Below are positions 1-12,729 of a DNA stretch of 64,000 nt, one piece after another. The notes below the pieces were generated by a model. That model was not told where the DNA came from. It searched no databases and saw nothing but the letters and a program-made list of their open reading frames with translations. The translations under genes were made by a program, and so were the position numbers. This DNA is from Camellia lanceoleosa (Eukaryota; Streptophyta; Magnoliopsida; Ericales; Theaceae), in NCBI GenBank assembly GCA_025200525.1, contig CM045762.1:79233217-79297216 (forward strand). The letters run 5' to 3'. Position 1 is the first letter of the stretch, and each line of letters starts with the position of its first letter.

Positions 1-671
1 TATCTCTTTTTTGGACATCTACATAACTATTTTGACAACTTTGTGCGGTTTTCAAACGTTGTTGAATCAGTTTTACTTTCTCAGTCGTCTCTTGCACAAG
101 TTTCGGTCCCAATAATGGTCTATTGCCTACTTCGGCCCAACAAATCAGGGATCGACATTTTCTACCATACAAAGCATCATAAGGAGCCATCCCATTACTC
201 GAGTGGTAGCTATTGTTGTACACAAATTCGGCCAATGGCAAGTAAGTTTCCCAATTTCCTTGGAAGTCTAACATACACATTCGTAGCATATCTTCCAAAG
301 TTTGAATGGTTCATGCAAATTGGTTATCCGTCTGTGTGTGATAATCACTACTCAATCTCAATTTAGTTCCCAAAGCTTGTTGCAGACTTTCTCGGAACCA
401 TGAAGTAAATTTTGAATCCCTGTCAGATACTATAGATATTGGTACCCTATGTATTCTCACAATCTCATTCATATAAATGGTAGCCATTTTGTCCACATTA
501 TAAAAAGTTTTAACAGGCAAAAAGTGAGCAGATTTATTCAAACGATCAACAATAACCCAAATAGAATCCATACCTCTAGAAGAACAAGGTAGATCGATAA
601 TAAAATCCATCGTGATATTCTCTCATTGTCATTCTGGTATTGGAAGTGGCTAAAGTAATCTAGTGGGTCGT
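1..671 (-). pseudogene. Integrase catalytic core of gypsy element A (fragment)
   Basis: Minus-strand translation gives the integrase core: DFIIDLP with the first catalytic Asp, SIWVIVDRL, and SDRDSKF with the second Asp. The stretch that normally carries the catalytic Glu has GCA (Ala) at 314-316 where the sister copy G has a Glu codon, followed at once by TGA. The DDE triad is therefore broken. Coding similarity continues to position 1 in the same direction (residues resembling QTLED, FQGNW). Upstream, the gene stops at solo LTR B; the matching piece resumes at 4080. Positions 667-671 (GTCGT) are the left TSD of B. Confidence 0.9.
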
Positions 672-3600
672 TGTAGACACCCCATTTTTAACAGTCCTCA
701 AGACTAGGACGTCATCACTTGTGTATATGATGATTATGTCTATTTGTGTTCGTTTTGAGCGCCTAAAGTCCTCGGCGGAACTCCCTGTCTTTGAGCCTTT
801 AGACCTTATCCTTTCTGTGCCTTATTTTGGATCAAAACTTGGTGCCTGGAACCTTGTGGTGACCTGTCAGCCACCACCAGAGGCTGTCGGCCATGGCTTA
901 TTATTGTCGGCCATTGGTGTGGCCAATCGGCTACCAGTCTCTTTTTCTAGATATTTGTTGATATTTGTTGACAGTTGTGCCAACTGTTAGCACATTGAGC
1001 TACATCTCCCTATATGTGTAGGGTAGGATGTTTCTAAGCTTAAGACATGTTTTTCTATATATAGGGGGGTTCCTCCCCCATTTTTGCGGGTTAGAAAATT
1101 CAGGGCAAAAATCTCTCTCTCTCTAGATTTCTCTCTTTCTCTCTCTCTCTCTCTCTTACAATTTTGTGTCTAAGTGCTTGTTTTCTCTACACTTTTGCAT
1201 ACACAACCGACATCAAATCCTCTTACCTTTGAGCTGAGGTTATTTGGGATCTTCTTGGAGCTCTTGAATGTGGTTTTAGCTTGGTTTTGTGCCTAGAATT
1301 GTCCTTTGCTTCAAGAAGTAGTTTACTTGTTTTGTTTACTTTGTTTTGCAAGCTCATTTTACCATTTTTTCTTACTGTTTTGGGGTTGGTTTTGAACTGA
1401 AAAAAACTCTATTTTTGTGGCCTAAAAGTGTTGGTTTGGGCCTCTTTTTAGTTAGGGAGTGGTTCACCCTTCTTGCTTATTAGTTTGTAAAGCTTTTGTG
1501 CCTTTATTCATCACTTTCAAATCAACTTTTTTGGGCCTTTTAACCATTGAATTTCAAAGGTTTTTCAGTGGAAAAAAATTCATTTTGAAGTTCAAAATTG
1601 GAGGGGTTAGCCTCCCCTCCTTGTGTCTTGTTTGTATGCCTAGTTAGTTTCACATGTTAGCATGTTTTTTTTAGCTTAACTTAGCTCAAGTCCAGCGTGT
1701 TTTAGTCTATGAAATAACCTGTTTTAGCTTTATTTTGGGTTGGTTAGTTTGTTTGAGCTCTGTATGGCATGGTTGTAGTGTTAATTCCTTCACTAGCTTA
1801 GTGTTTTAAGGCTTTAACTATCATTGGATTGAGTTGGTTGCATGTTTTAGTGCTTTTACCATTCATTTCCAGCACCTAATCAATCTCTGCAATCTCCCTC
1901 AATTCTTTACTTTTGATTTGCTTTAAAAGTGGTTTCAAACCACTTGTTTGCCTAAGTGTGAAATGAAGGTACTATACCTAATGGTTTAATACCTTAGGGG
2001 GTTTATTACCAATAGTGTAATGCCTCTTTCATGCCCAAAGCAACTTGTGGTTTAAGCCCTCTTTCCATTAGAGGACACTCACCAATGAACAAATGGATTA
2101 ATGAATGACTTGGTAATTAAAATGAGTAAACAAAATTGATAAGTAAAAGATGCAAGATAAGCATTCTTTGTGTTGCATTGCATGTATTCAAATCGGATTT
2201 TAATTTGAACACAAGGGAAATGAAATATTTCATACTCAAAAGTGATGAAATGTGTCATTTTCCTTGGTCTCCATTGTCCTTGATCATGCATGATAGGGTG
2301 ATGGACATTTTGGTCTTGTTTTGCGTTTATTGAACTTGCACAATTGGTTTCACAAGCCATCATGCAATGAATTTGCTTGATTGATGGTTTGTGAACCAAA
2401 ACTTGTCCCTTTTTTGATTTTCCCAAGAAAAGGAGAGGCAAAATGTGCAAACAGCCATTGAGAAATACACTGTTTTGCTTTGTTTTTCTCTCTGTTGCAT
2501 CCAAGAAGTTCAAACCAGCAGTGGCCGATCGACCACCAATGGTAGCCGACCAGCCCCCTGTCAGCCACCAATGAAATTTGCACAGTGGGTTGGTATGGTG
2601 GATCAGAGGTGTTCTGGAAGTGGGCAGCTTTGTTGGTGTTCATATATGCAAACAGAGGCATTCAGCAGCAAGGCAGTGGCTTTTCGGGGTAAAGAATCGA
2701 GCATGCATGCCTCCTTCGCTTCCCGGGATTAGCTAATTAGTTTAATTAGCAATAGATCAAATGTGTTGTAATTAATTTTTTGTAGCTCATTAAGTGTTGT
2801 AAATAATTAGTTAGTTTAACTAGTTATTCAATTTCGTTTTGTAATTAGTTAACTAGAATAGTTAATTAGTTTTCGATTTTGTAATAATTAGTTAGCTTAA
2901 TTAGCGTAGCTAGTTAACTTTTATTCATTCGGACCGTCCTTCGTGAGGGTGTAATGTTGTAATAAGTGTGCGTGCGTGTGTGTATGTCTTCTAACCCCAC
3001 GTCTTTCTTTTTTTTATTTAATCGCTTTCGATAGTTAGATTAGGGACATATTTTTAATTAGCATATTGCATACTTGCATCCATTCATTTGTATTGCATGC
3101 ATCGAGGCTCGGCGCATCATTCAAATTGCATCGTTATCTTAATACGTCTTTGAATACGTGTTTAATCGCATGTTGTTCAAATTAATCCACATGCCACATT
3201 AATAGCCGAGCCTATTAATTGCATTCTTCACATGCATTGCATTAGACATCTTGTATAGTTAGGATCATATATCTTTCTAACTAGTTTCTGTTTTGGCTTG
3301 GAGTACTGGGTGAGTTTTTACGCTTTAGCATACTTGCATAAATGTGAATGTTGTCATATTTAGCATGCTTGCCATTAGGCTATGTACTTACTTGCTAAAT
3401 TGCATGAATGCCTGTGGATGAAGGCTTGTTGTTTGAATTGGAATGATTCAAAGAATGTACATTTTAAACCTACTTTGTTGAGTGGCAAATCATGTTTTAA
3501 GCCCACTTTGTTTTGTGGCAAATTCGCATCTTTAAGCCCACATGAGGTGGCAAATTCAAACCATTTTCGCAAACAAACATGAGTTAAATTGTTCTAAGTC

Positions 3601-4074
3601 TTACAAACTAGTCTATACTTTCTTGTGCGCATCACATGGCAAAGCTAGTTTAATAACCGGAATAAAAGCACATAATGCTTATAAAATATCATATCATGAT
3701 TAGTAAAGGCCGATCTTTGATCAGGCGAGCAAGGGTGCTCAATTCATGACCTTCCCTTCTCGTACCTAAGTTCCCGAGCCGATGTAACTTTAGTGATGAC
3801 GGACGCGTGGCCTTTGGCACGAGTCACGGGTTTTCTAAATTTCTCAAAGAATAAAATATTTAGGTGGCGACTCTGTATCTGGCAAAACAGTCAAATTTTG
3901 GCACTTTTGATTCAAAATCAATTTTCCAAATCGATTTGCCAAATTTGGACTCTTTAGTATTTATCCGTTTCACATTGCACAAGTGAGATTAGATTCAGAA
4001 CCACGGGAGTCCGAACTGTGATGCCTTTCATTTCAAACCTTCCGAAAGGGGGGCGCGAAAAAAGCGAGTCCACA
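672..4074 (+). mobile_element. Solo LTR B inside the integrase of element A
   Basis: The 3,403-bp unit starts TGTAGACACC, ends GCGAGTCCACA, and is flanked by the 5-bp TSD GTCGT (667-671 and 4075-4079). Removing it and one TSD restores an alignment with the integrase of copy G (near 23035-23065). A TATA-like TCTATATATAGG at about 1053 followed by a CT-rich leader (1110-1156) gives the plus orientation. No second internal copy of the terminus and no coding domain is seen, so a solo LTR fits best. The TGTAGACACC start and the long LTR recall the Tat/Ogre group, but that assignment is inference. Open frames inside, such as 2079-2513, match nothing I recognise. Confidence 0.85.
1110..1156. repeat. 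CT-rich microsatellite in LTR B leader
   Basis: Imperfect (CT)n tract just downstream of the TATA-like box of LTR B, where the transcript leader would begin. Confidence 0.8.
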
Positions 4075-4079
4075 GTCGT

Positions 4080-4192
4080 TGATGTTCGACTTTTACTTGT
4101 TGGCAATATAAACACTTGGTTACAAAATCAACAGTACTCTTCTTCATTCCAGGCCACTAGAAATTTTGTTTCAAATCTTTGTACATTTTTGT
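4080..4192 (-). pseudogene. Integrase zinc-binding segment of element A (fragment)
   Basis: This 113-bp piece of the integrase of A is trapped between solo LTRs B and C. It aligns without gaps to 23058-23165 of copy G and encodes the region with the C-x2-C of the HHCC zinc finger (sister copy: CLHCQQ). 4188-4192 (TTTGT) is the left TSD of C. Confidence 0.9.
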
Positions 4193-5628
4193 TGTGAAAA
4201 CCCGCATTTAATTATTCTTAAAAGAAAATAAGTAAATTGATTAATCAATTAATTTTATCTAGAGTCTATCTGAAATATATGTTAGTGTAAAAGTTAGTTT
4301 TAAATTAACCCAATTCAATCACTAACAAAGACATTATTAAGAATAATAATTTTATGAATGTTCAATATTTGTTATTTATAAATTATTTTAATAAGGATTC
4401 AATATGATAATTATCTTTGCTAAATAACTTAGTTAAAAATCTTAGTGTATTAATTTTAATAAATTTAAAAAAATCCAAAATTTTAGATTTTTTGTGGCAG
4501 TGAATGCCACATGTTTGCTTACATGCCATATAGGGAGTAAAACCCAATTATGTGCCTTGATTTGAAAATTTTGATTAGACAACATAGAATGATGAGAAGA
4601 GAGAGAGAGAAAGGAAGGCTCAGTTGGTGAATTCAAATATATATACGTAAATGCTGCTCCTCCGGGTCAGTGAGGAAAGGAGGAGCAAAGGAATTCTGTG
4701 TGCACGGTTACAAGAAGAAGAGTGGGAGATTAGGGAAGCTAAAATTTTCTATCATTTCATCATCCTATTATTAAGTAAGAAAACCCCTTCAACCCCCTTT
4801 TTTTTTTTATTGTTGAAATTTTTAGATTATATTCATATGATAAAATGACTAAACTTGTAGATAGAATTTTATTTATAGTTGTATGTAAATTTATGATTTG
4901 TATATCAAATATTTAAAGATATTGGTAGTTTTAAAATCATGATAATATTGTGGAATTTGGACTTGCATGTGTAGTTTATGCCATTAAAAAGATTATTGAA
5001 GATTTTATTTGGCCCATAAATCTGCCAGAAAGTTGTACGAATTTTTAGATAATTTTATACTCAAAATTTTGAGATGATTTATTCTAAAAAGCTGTTTAGA
5101 ATGATGTCTACTTCATTCAGGAATTTTTGCAACAATTATTGAGTTTTTTACAAATTTATACAGCTTTTAAACCAAATCTGGAGCTATAGGCAGATTTACT
5201 ATGTGTTTGAAAAATCATTAAAATTTTTATATTAAACCAAATATGGTAATTTCTAAATAAAAAATGAAATTTGAGAAGTCCAGTTTCATAATAAATTTTT
5301 ATATTATGGATTTGATTTATAAATTTAAGTATGGAATTAATTTAAGAAAATGTGATAAATCTGTGTCATGAAATTTTTAAGAGTTTTACAGAATTATTTA
5401 TAACTTATTTTTGGGAAATTCTTTCTGAAAAATGACCTAAACATGTTTATTGAATATTCTGTAGATTTTCACGAATTTTAGAATTGTATAAATAATTTAT
5501 TTATAATTTTTATTACCTAAGATATATCTTGAAAATTTCTGGGCAGGTTTAAGATCATTACTTCAATTAATTAATTGGATAAAAATTGATTATTGTGTTG
5601 GTCTAATTCATTAAATATTGTAAATTAG

Positions 5629-7816
5629 TGTAACACCCACCTCTCATTTAGCTGTTACGTTTATGCTAAATCTTAATTATGTATTTATCTTTGCATTTTA
5701 TGTGTATTTATGTGTCATGTGCATTATATTTGTTAACAGATATGCTCATTTATGAAAAAGACCTGTCTGATTCGTTAAATCGTAGGGTTATAAAGTGACT
5801 AATGGACTTGGTGGCTAGAGTTGGTTCACTTTAATTAGGTCAAGAAGTAATTTAATTAATTAGCTAGATAATTCAAGTAATGAGATTATCATTTAATTAA
5901 TCCAAGTTACATAATTTAGATATAGTTATGTATCTCTATATATGTACATGTTGAACTCAATTAGAAGAAAGAGAGTCGTATAATCTGAGAGAGAGAGTGA
6001 GAGAGTGTTCTAGAGTTTGAGTGAGTGATCAAGAAGAAGAAGGAGAGAACTTGAAGCTACTTCACTAAATCAACTCATTAAGGTAAGAATTCTTCCTAAT
6101 TTTTTGCATGAGGCTAATTTTCACCTTTGAATTCATGGAATTTAAGGAAAGAGTGAGGAATTGGGTAGTGTAAGTTGTGTTACAAACCTTAATAGGAGGA
6201 ACTCCCTAAATCTTAGCATGAATAGCATTACTTAAGCTCATTTACTTGGTTTTGCATGATTTTAAGCTAGATTTTCATGGTTTTGTTGAAATATAGAAAC
6301 CCCATATGCATAGGTTTTACTTTCTCTTTAATCTTGAAATTGTTTATGAGAATGTAGAACTTGAGTTTGAATTTAAAGTTCTATTCGTAGTTTGAACCTG
6401 GTAATTGTTTATACACTTTGTTTGTTAATTTTTGGCCCTTAATTTGATTAACTTTGGGTTTGATTTTGAGGAATTTGAAACCCAAAAACAGGGCAGAAAT
6501 TTGATTTTGAAACACCCAGAAACGCACGTGCGACTGGGGAGCCCGCACATGTGGAAGAGCACTGGTGCATGTGTGGCAGGTAGGCCCGCACATGCAGATA
6601 ACAGGGGAAAGGCTGGGAACATTTTGCATAAAAAGCACTTGGCGGCGCACGTGCAGAGAGGGTCCCGCACGTGCGTCCAAGAAGCTCCGCACGTGGGACT
6701 GTTTGGCAGCCTTAGTTTCACTTTTTTGTGTCATTTACCCCACTCTCAAGCCTCCGGTAGCGTGATTTGCACCTATAATTGATGTCCATTTGCATTTGCA
6801 TTTTATGAGCATTTAACAAGAGTAAATGACATTAGACCAATCAATTCCTAAGTAATGGAACTAATTGGTTGGTTGTGTAGAAAATTAAGTGTGCTACGCT
6901 TATATCTGTCTGTGTGGGTCAAACGCCGCGTTTTAGTCACTTGCACCATGGAGCCCACTGTGAGTAACACTGTTATAAAGATATGTTTCATTTAAAGTAC
7001 CTTTTTCCCTGCTTTAAAATTATACTTTGTTCTGATATGTTTTCTTACATTTATAAATGATGATTCTATTTCTGCATACATTGTTTATCGTGGCATCCTT
7101 GGCATCTGTTTACATGACTACAGAGATCTTTGTCAGTTTCAATTCATGGAACTCCTGTTTACCATAGTGATGGCCATCACATCTGATCTTCCATCCTTGT
7201 GACCGTCTGTTCGGTGTTCTAGATCGTTTGTATTTATTTCTTTCGGATGTACCACGTATCATGTTATGCTTTCTATCTGTAACAAGAACCTGCTCTGTAT
7301 ATAACTGCTTACATTATAATCATCATTCAGAACCTCTTTACTCAGCTGTTATTCACTGGACTTTAGCTCATATATTTGATATTTTATGTAGGTGACCCAG
7401 TTCAAGAAAGGACATAGTGGCGTCGACCTTGCTTTGGTTTTGTCAAACTAACTTCTATGCCTCACCGCGCGGTTCCCATCTATCAGAGTTTTGAGGTGGC
7501 CGATGTTCACCCTTTTGGAACTCACTCACGTGTCTTAGTCGATTGTCTAGCGTTATATTTGTTGTTGATGGGAATGACTTTTCTCTTTTGGTCGTCTTTT
7601 GACAAACTTGTGATATCTTGATGTACATATGCATGTATATATTTATAGCAAAGTCTTTTGTCTCATGTGAGCTCACAGCTCGTTGGACATTTTACTTTCT
7701 TATATAATAGCTTGCGCTAGCCCCGTTCATTTGCTTTGTTCAGTTAGGCCTTTGGTAATCGTGGATTACTGCCGGTTACGACACTGAACCTATAGGGGCA
7801 GGTTTGAGTCGTGACA
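5629..7816 (+). mobile_element. Solo LTR D (gypsy A/G-related family)
   Basis: The 2,188-bp LTR starts TGTAACACCC, ends GAGTCGTGACA, and has TSD ATTAG (5624-5628 and 7817-7821). Its last ~75 bp (TAATC, GGTTACGAC, AACCTATAGGGGC, GTTTGAGTCGTGACA) are the reverse complement of the plus-strand starts of the LTRs at 14534, 19493 and 26028. It therefore belongs to the same broad family in the opposite orientation. The likely TATA box is near 5935-5942, followed by a GA-rich leader. A splice-donor-like AAGGTAAGAATTC lies near 6079-6091. No coding sequence is seen. Confidence 0.9.
6523..6700. repeat. Array of CGCACGTGCG-type palindromes in LTR D
   Basis: About seven copies or variants of the 10-bp palindrome CGCACGTGCG (such as CGCACATGTG and CGCACGTGGG) occur at irregular 20-55 bp spacing. 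The core CACGTG is a G-box. The array begins about 0.9 kb into the LTR, the same relative place as the CGCTCGAGCG arrays of the related LTRs. Confidence 0.75.
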
Positions 7817-7854
7817 ATTAGTAATCCACGTATGGGTGTATTGTGGTTTATTTA

Positions 7855-9953
7855 TGTCACGACCCAAACCCATGATTTAGCGCCAGACCCATCGCAAAGA
7901 ATCCGAGTAAATAAACAATGTCCAATGAGCTATGTGTCATAACCCAAAATGGGTTTAGGAAGACAATATAAGTGTACAGGGCATGGCGAAGCAAATACAA
8001 GAAATAAACAATGTCCAATGTGCAAAAAGACTTTTCATATATTTTGACAAAACAATATGTACATTATATACAACCATTCAAACTAAAACCCTATTAAAGA
8101 CGGAAATAAAAACACCCCTAAGCCAAGGCGTTTGGAACCTCTGGTTGACTTGACAACGCTTCTAGCATTGGTCACCTACATATATATATATATATATATG
8201 AGCAATGAGCTAAAGCCGATGAATAACATAATGCGTAAAAGGTTTAGAATGAATATCCTTTCATTGATAAGAACAAATATATGTGGTACATCCATTAGCA
8301 TAACGGTCTTAAAAGACAAATGATGGCCATCAAGTGGTTCCAACGAGGCGACAGAGATCTCTAAATAGTAGGTGCTAAGGATGCCGCGATGCAGTTCAAA
8401 ATATAGGACATACATTCATTAAAACAATAAGATAATCATTTTGAACATATCTTTACACAATTGTTACTCACGAGTTGCCAACCCTACTGATTGAACACAC
8501 ACTAAGCTACATAGTTGGGAAAGTAAACTTAATCCCTAAATTGCCTCGGCGTGGTTCTACATCTATATCCTCATTAAGATGCCTTAAACTAGGCCTAAGA
8601 ATGCCTAGGATGGGATAAGGATACAAAGATGCCTTTAGAAAGCCTTTTCAGAATTTTTTCAGAAAATAAGGGTCTCGTTCGAGCGTGGATTTCTTCGCCG
8701 GCGTGGACTTCAAGATGCAAAAAGTGTTGGATGTTGGAAAACTCCGCTCGATGCTCGCTCGAGCATAAGACAGGTTCTTCCGCTCGCTCGGCGCTCTCAG
8801 GCACCAAGATTCTGAGAGTTTGAAATTTACGCTCGAGCCACCATTCCTTCGCTCGAGTGGTGCTTAGAACTTCGCTCGGCGAAGAGGAATTTCAGTTGCC
8901 TCCCAAGCTCAAACCAAGCATTTTACAGCTCAAAACTTGACCTCTTGGGCCCAATTTCTGGAAAACACATCAAAACTCAATATACAACAAGTTTCAAAGC
9001 TTAATTTGTGAAATCAAAACCCAAGGGTAAGTCAATTAAATCTAATTTTCAAACCCATTTCCATGAACATGATCCAAACATGACATGCATGAATTAAACT
9101 CAATTCAAAGCTTCAATACATGCTCTAATGAGCTCATTCCTTTCAAAATAAGATGAAATCACGGTCTACTCTCAAAACATGGACATGCATGTGAGGAATT
9201 TAAGAAGAACAACCTCAAGGATGAGAGATATGTACATGCATGCAACAATTGAGCTCTAATTCAACACTATTTGATGGCTTTAAACTACCATCAACACTAT
9301 TACATGCATGGTCTACTCTTTAAACTACCATGATCCATGCTAGAAGGAACTTAAATACATAACTAAGAGGATGAAAAACATACCTAGGTTCCTCAATTAC
9401 AAGTTTAGAGACTCAATTGACAATCTACACTTCAATTCCTCTTAAGATCACCAAGCAATTCACAAGGTGGAGCCAAACCTTTCTTCTAAGCCTCTCACTC
9501 TCTCTAAGGTCGGCAAGAACAAGGGAAAATGGCTGAGCAAATATTTGTTTCAATGTAATCAAGCTTCTAAGTGTGCAAAGTAGTGGGCTACTCAAGTGGC
9601 ATTTCGATAAATAAGTTAAACTCTTGCCAATTGACTTGATTTAATCTAATTTAATCATACCAAAACAGTTTTCAGATAATTGCACCATAAAATCACATAA
9701 ATTATGATGATCATAAAACATCAATCGATTTCCGGTTCGGCCGTCGATAAGGCCTTCAATTTGCAATTTAAACATTAAAGCATGAATAGATAATGAAACA
9801 GGCAACAGATAGAAATGCAATTCAAATAGGTACACTCAATCAATTCGGTTTCAGTTTTCAATCAATCAGTTCAGTATTTCAATTACTTCAATTATCAGTC
9901 ATAATCAGTTTCAGTTTAACAGTATTCGGTAAACAGTAACGAGGGTTGTTATA
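7855..9953 (-). mobile_element. Solo LTR E (gypsy A/G-related family)
   Basis: The 2,099-bp LTR reads TGTCACGACCCAAACCC at its plus-strand start and ends GAGGGTTGTTATA, where the expected CA end has become TA. TSD is ATTTA (7850-7854 and 9954-9958). Its plus-strand start matches the starts of the LTRs at 14534, 19493 and 26028, so its transcription direction is minus. It lies 28 bp plus two TSDs from LTR D, in opposite orientation. A (TA)n run at 8178-8200 and a palindrome array at 8674-8885 lie inside. Confidence 0.88.
8674..8885. repeat. CGCTCGAGCG-type palindrome array in LTR E
   Basis: Degenerate copies of CGCTCGAGCG occur near 8676, 8755, 8831, 8849 and 8872, with partial copies at 8743 and 8790. 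The array is about 1.1-1.3 kb from the LTR start in transcription direction. Confidence 0.7.
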
Positions 9954-11066
9954 ATTTAATATTGTGCTAGTCTAATAAATTAAAAATCCATGCATGCGTG
10001 TGATTATGGTTTATTTTCTTTGTATCTAAATTTTTATTTCATACCATGGTTTAAATTAATTGTTTATTTAAATTTTGTACATTGATTTATTATTGTGTGA
10101 CCTGTGTAATATTTTATGTTGGGAATTTTAATCAGTTGGTATAACATTATTTGTGATTAAAAATTAGAATTATTTGTGATTAATATAAAAACTAACTGAA
10201 ATGATTAACGACATATACAAAGTTAACCATTGAAGGTTAATACCATTTGTTCAGGGTGAGTCTTGGTTTTGAGAATTCTCACGTAAATTGTGTTGCGAAA
10301 CCCTAAGATGGCATGAGGACTTATTTGAATCCTTATTGATATTTGGTTTTGGGATAAGAGTGGATGTGTGGGTGGCACGTAGGGAGGTTACATACCCCTG
10401 GCAGACCATTCCCTTGGGGCAGACCACGAATGCCACGGCTTGGGTATATAACTCTGAGTGTGGGCATCCTTGGTAGTTATTGAATATTTGACCAAGGGGA
10501 GGTTTCCAAATTAACCGTGGCCATGGCTTAGTGGTTGGTAAGAAAATCTCTTTGGTGAGATTTTGAGTGTCACCTAAATTAATAAAATTGTTGAAATTAT
10601 TTTAAATTGTTGGTATATTATCATGCTATTAATTCCGTCATTTTCTCTTAATTGTCATGATTATTATCTGATTACTTTCTCTTAAAAAGAATGGTAGGTT
10701 GATTATGTTTTCTTTTTGTGTTGCAAAACTCATGGCATATATTTTGTTGCCCTGACGTTTTATGCCAGATTATGATGAGGAAGTGACTGAAGCCGTAATT
10801 GGGGTCGCTGTTAATATAGAACCGTGGCTAACTTGAAATCAATAATATAGAAAAACAAAATTTTATTATCTTTTGTATTAGTAATTACGAATGTTATAAA
10901 GTTGTTGTAATATTGTATGTGGACTCGTAATTTTGTTTTGTTGTCAAACATTGACTATGTGAGAATTTAAATTTCCTTAATTAGTTGTTAAAATTTTATT
11001 TAGCAAATTAATTGTTATTTAAATTTTACGATGTTCCAAAAAAGAAATGTTGGGCATCACATTTGT

Positions 11067-11370
11067 GTTTCCCTGATGCATAGCAAATTTAGACTTGTGA
11101 GCTTCGGTCATAACACGCTTTCTCAACTCTAAACAATCCGGTACACAAAGCTTTTCTTGAAATTTCAGTACATTGCCTTCAAACACAAATTCAGGCCTCG
11201 GTTTTGAATCAATCTCATCAACAATCTTTTTCAGAAATTCATCTTCTAATTGTTTTCCTTTAATTTCTTCAATTATGGCTAGCTGCGCATAAATGGCAGC
11301 TAGAATCCCACCTTGCTCACGTAACACAATCTCAATTTCATTTTTTTTCTAAGTCCCATAACAACTCTTT
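11067..11370 (-). pseudogene. Integrase N-terminal part and RNase H-integrase linker of element A
   Basis: Minus-strand translation matches copy G: an acidic linker (EDEFLKKI, DSKPRPEFVFE) and the start of the integrase zinc finger with its two His (TEAHKSKFAMHQGNT). The frame then runs into LTR C. A stop codon (TAA, 11371-11373) separates it from the RNase H segment, at the same codon where copy G has TAG. 11062-11066 is the right TSD of C. Confidence 0.88.
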
Positions 11371-12720
11371 TTAACCAGTGAGCAAACATGCTAGATTCCC
11401 AACGAATTCTTTGTTCAAAGCATCTGCAATTGTGTTGACTTTCCCTAGATGGTACAAAATTTTCAAGTCATAGTCTTTAATCAGTTCTAGCCACTTTCTC
11501 TGTCTCATGTTCAGTTCTTTTTGAGTAAAGAAATATTTCAGACTATTATGGTCCGTATACATTTCACAAGTCACTCCATATAGATAATAGCGCCAGATTT
11601 TCAAAGCAAAAACCATAGTTGCAAGTTCAAGGTCACGGGTCAGATAATTCTTTTCATGTGGGCGAAGTTGTCGAGAGGTATACACAATTATCTTACCATT
11701 TTGCATTAGTACGGATCCTAAGCCTTTGTACGAAGCATCACTGTAGATTTGGAACCCATCAGTACCATTAGGCAAAGTCAAAATTGATGCAGTTACTAAT
11801 CTGGTCTTCAATTCTTGAAAGGCAGACTCCCTTTGGTCATTCCAATCAAATGGTACATTTTTTTGCGTCAATTGAGTCAATAACATGGCAAGTTTGGAGA
11901 AGTCTTTCACAAATCTACAGTAATAGCCAGCAAGACCTAGAAAACTTTTAACTTTTGATACATTAGTTGGTTTTGGCCAATTCACAATAGTTTCTATTTT
12001 TGGTGGATCAACTGATATACCATCTTTGTTGATTACATGTCCTAGAAATGTTACACTGTCAAGCCAGAACTCACATTTGGACAGTTTTGCATACAATTTC
12101 TTTTCTCTCAGAGTCTGTAACACAATTCTCAAATGGTTTTCATACTCTTCCCTGCTTTTAAAATATATCAGAATATCATCAATAAACACAATAACAAATT
12201 CATCTAGATATGGTTTGAAAACTCTATTCATTAGGTCCATGAAGGCAGCAGGTGCGTTGGTTACCCCAAACGACATTACCAAAATTTCATAGTGTCCATA
12301 TCTAGTTCGGAATGTAGTTTTCTCTATGTCTTTTACCTTAACTTTTAATTGGTGATACCTGGACCTAATGTCAATTTTAGAAAACACTTGGGCTCCTTAG
12401 AGTTGATCAAACAAATCATCTATTCGGGGCAGTGGATATTTATTATTCACAGTTACTTTGTTCAATTTTCAATAATCTATACATAGCCTCAAAGTCCCAT
12501 CTTTCTTCTTAACAAACAACACTAGAGCACCCCAAGGTGAAGTTCTTGATCGGATAAATTTCTTGTCTAATAGTTCTTGAAGTTGGACTTTTAGTTCTTT
12601 CAACTCAATTGTAGACATTCTGTATAGGGTCTCAGAAATTGGTTGGGTTCCAAGTATTACTTCAATAGTGAATTCAATTTCTCTATCAACTAAGTCGCTG
12701 AGTAGTTCATTTGGAAACAC
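11371..12720 (-). pseudogene. Reverse transcriptase-RNase H of gypsy element A
   Basis: Two minus-strand frames cover the RT and RNase H. 12720-12469 carries the RT start ([34 protein letters not shown]). 12387-11371 carries [13 protein letters not shown], then [12 protein letters not shown], the catalytic FIDDIL (usual gypsy form of YxDD), and VTFLGHVI. RNase H follows with [14 protein letters not shown] and [11 protein letters not shown], the catalytic Asp residues present. The frames are separated by 12388-12468, which holds a TAA in place of a sense codon. Compared with G the RT is better preserved, but the gene as a whole is dead. Confidence 0.92.
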
Positions 12721-12729
12721 GTTTGACTA

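Larger units (their letters stand above)
4193..11061 (+). mobile_element. Solo LTR C, itself split by LTRs D and E
   Basis: Starts TGTGAAAACC, ends GGGCATCACA, and is flanked by TSD TTTGT (4188-4192 and 11062-11066). Without its two inserts it is about 2.57 kb: 4193-5628, 7822-7849 plus one TSD copy, and 9959-11061. A TATA-like run at about 4637-4648 supports plus orientation. No coding domain is seen, so it is read as a solo LTR of a third family. About 60 bp before the D insertion (5590-5628 plus 7822-7849) resembles 9957-10015, which suggests a short internal direct duplication. 10241-10600 shows no feature beyond open but unrecognisable frames. Confidence 0.82.

Noticed and set aside
2079..2661. 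Open frames of 95-144 codons in LTR B
   Set aside because: Overlapping frames on both strands, low-complexity composition and no domain; they lie within a non-coding LTR.
6381..6782. Open frames of about 116 codons in LTR D
   Set aside because: They are kept open by the palindrome array, which avoids stop codons on both strands.
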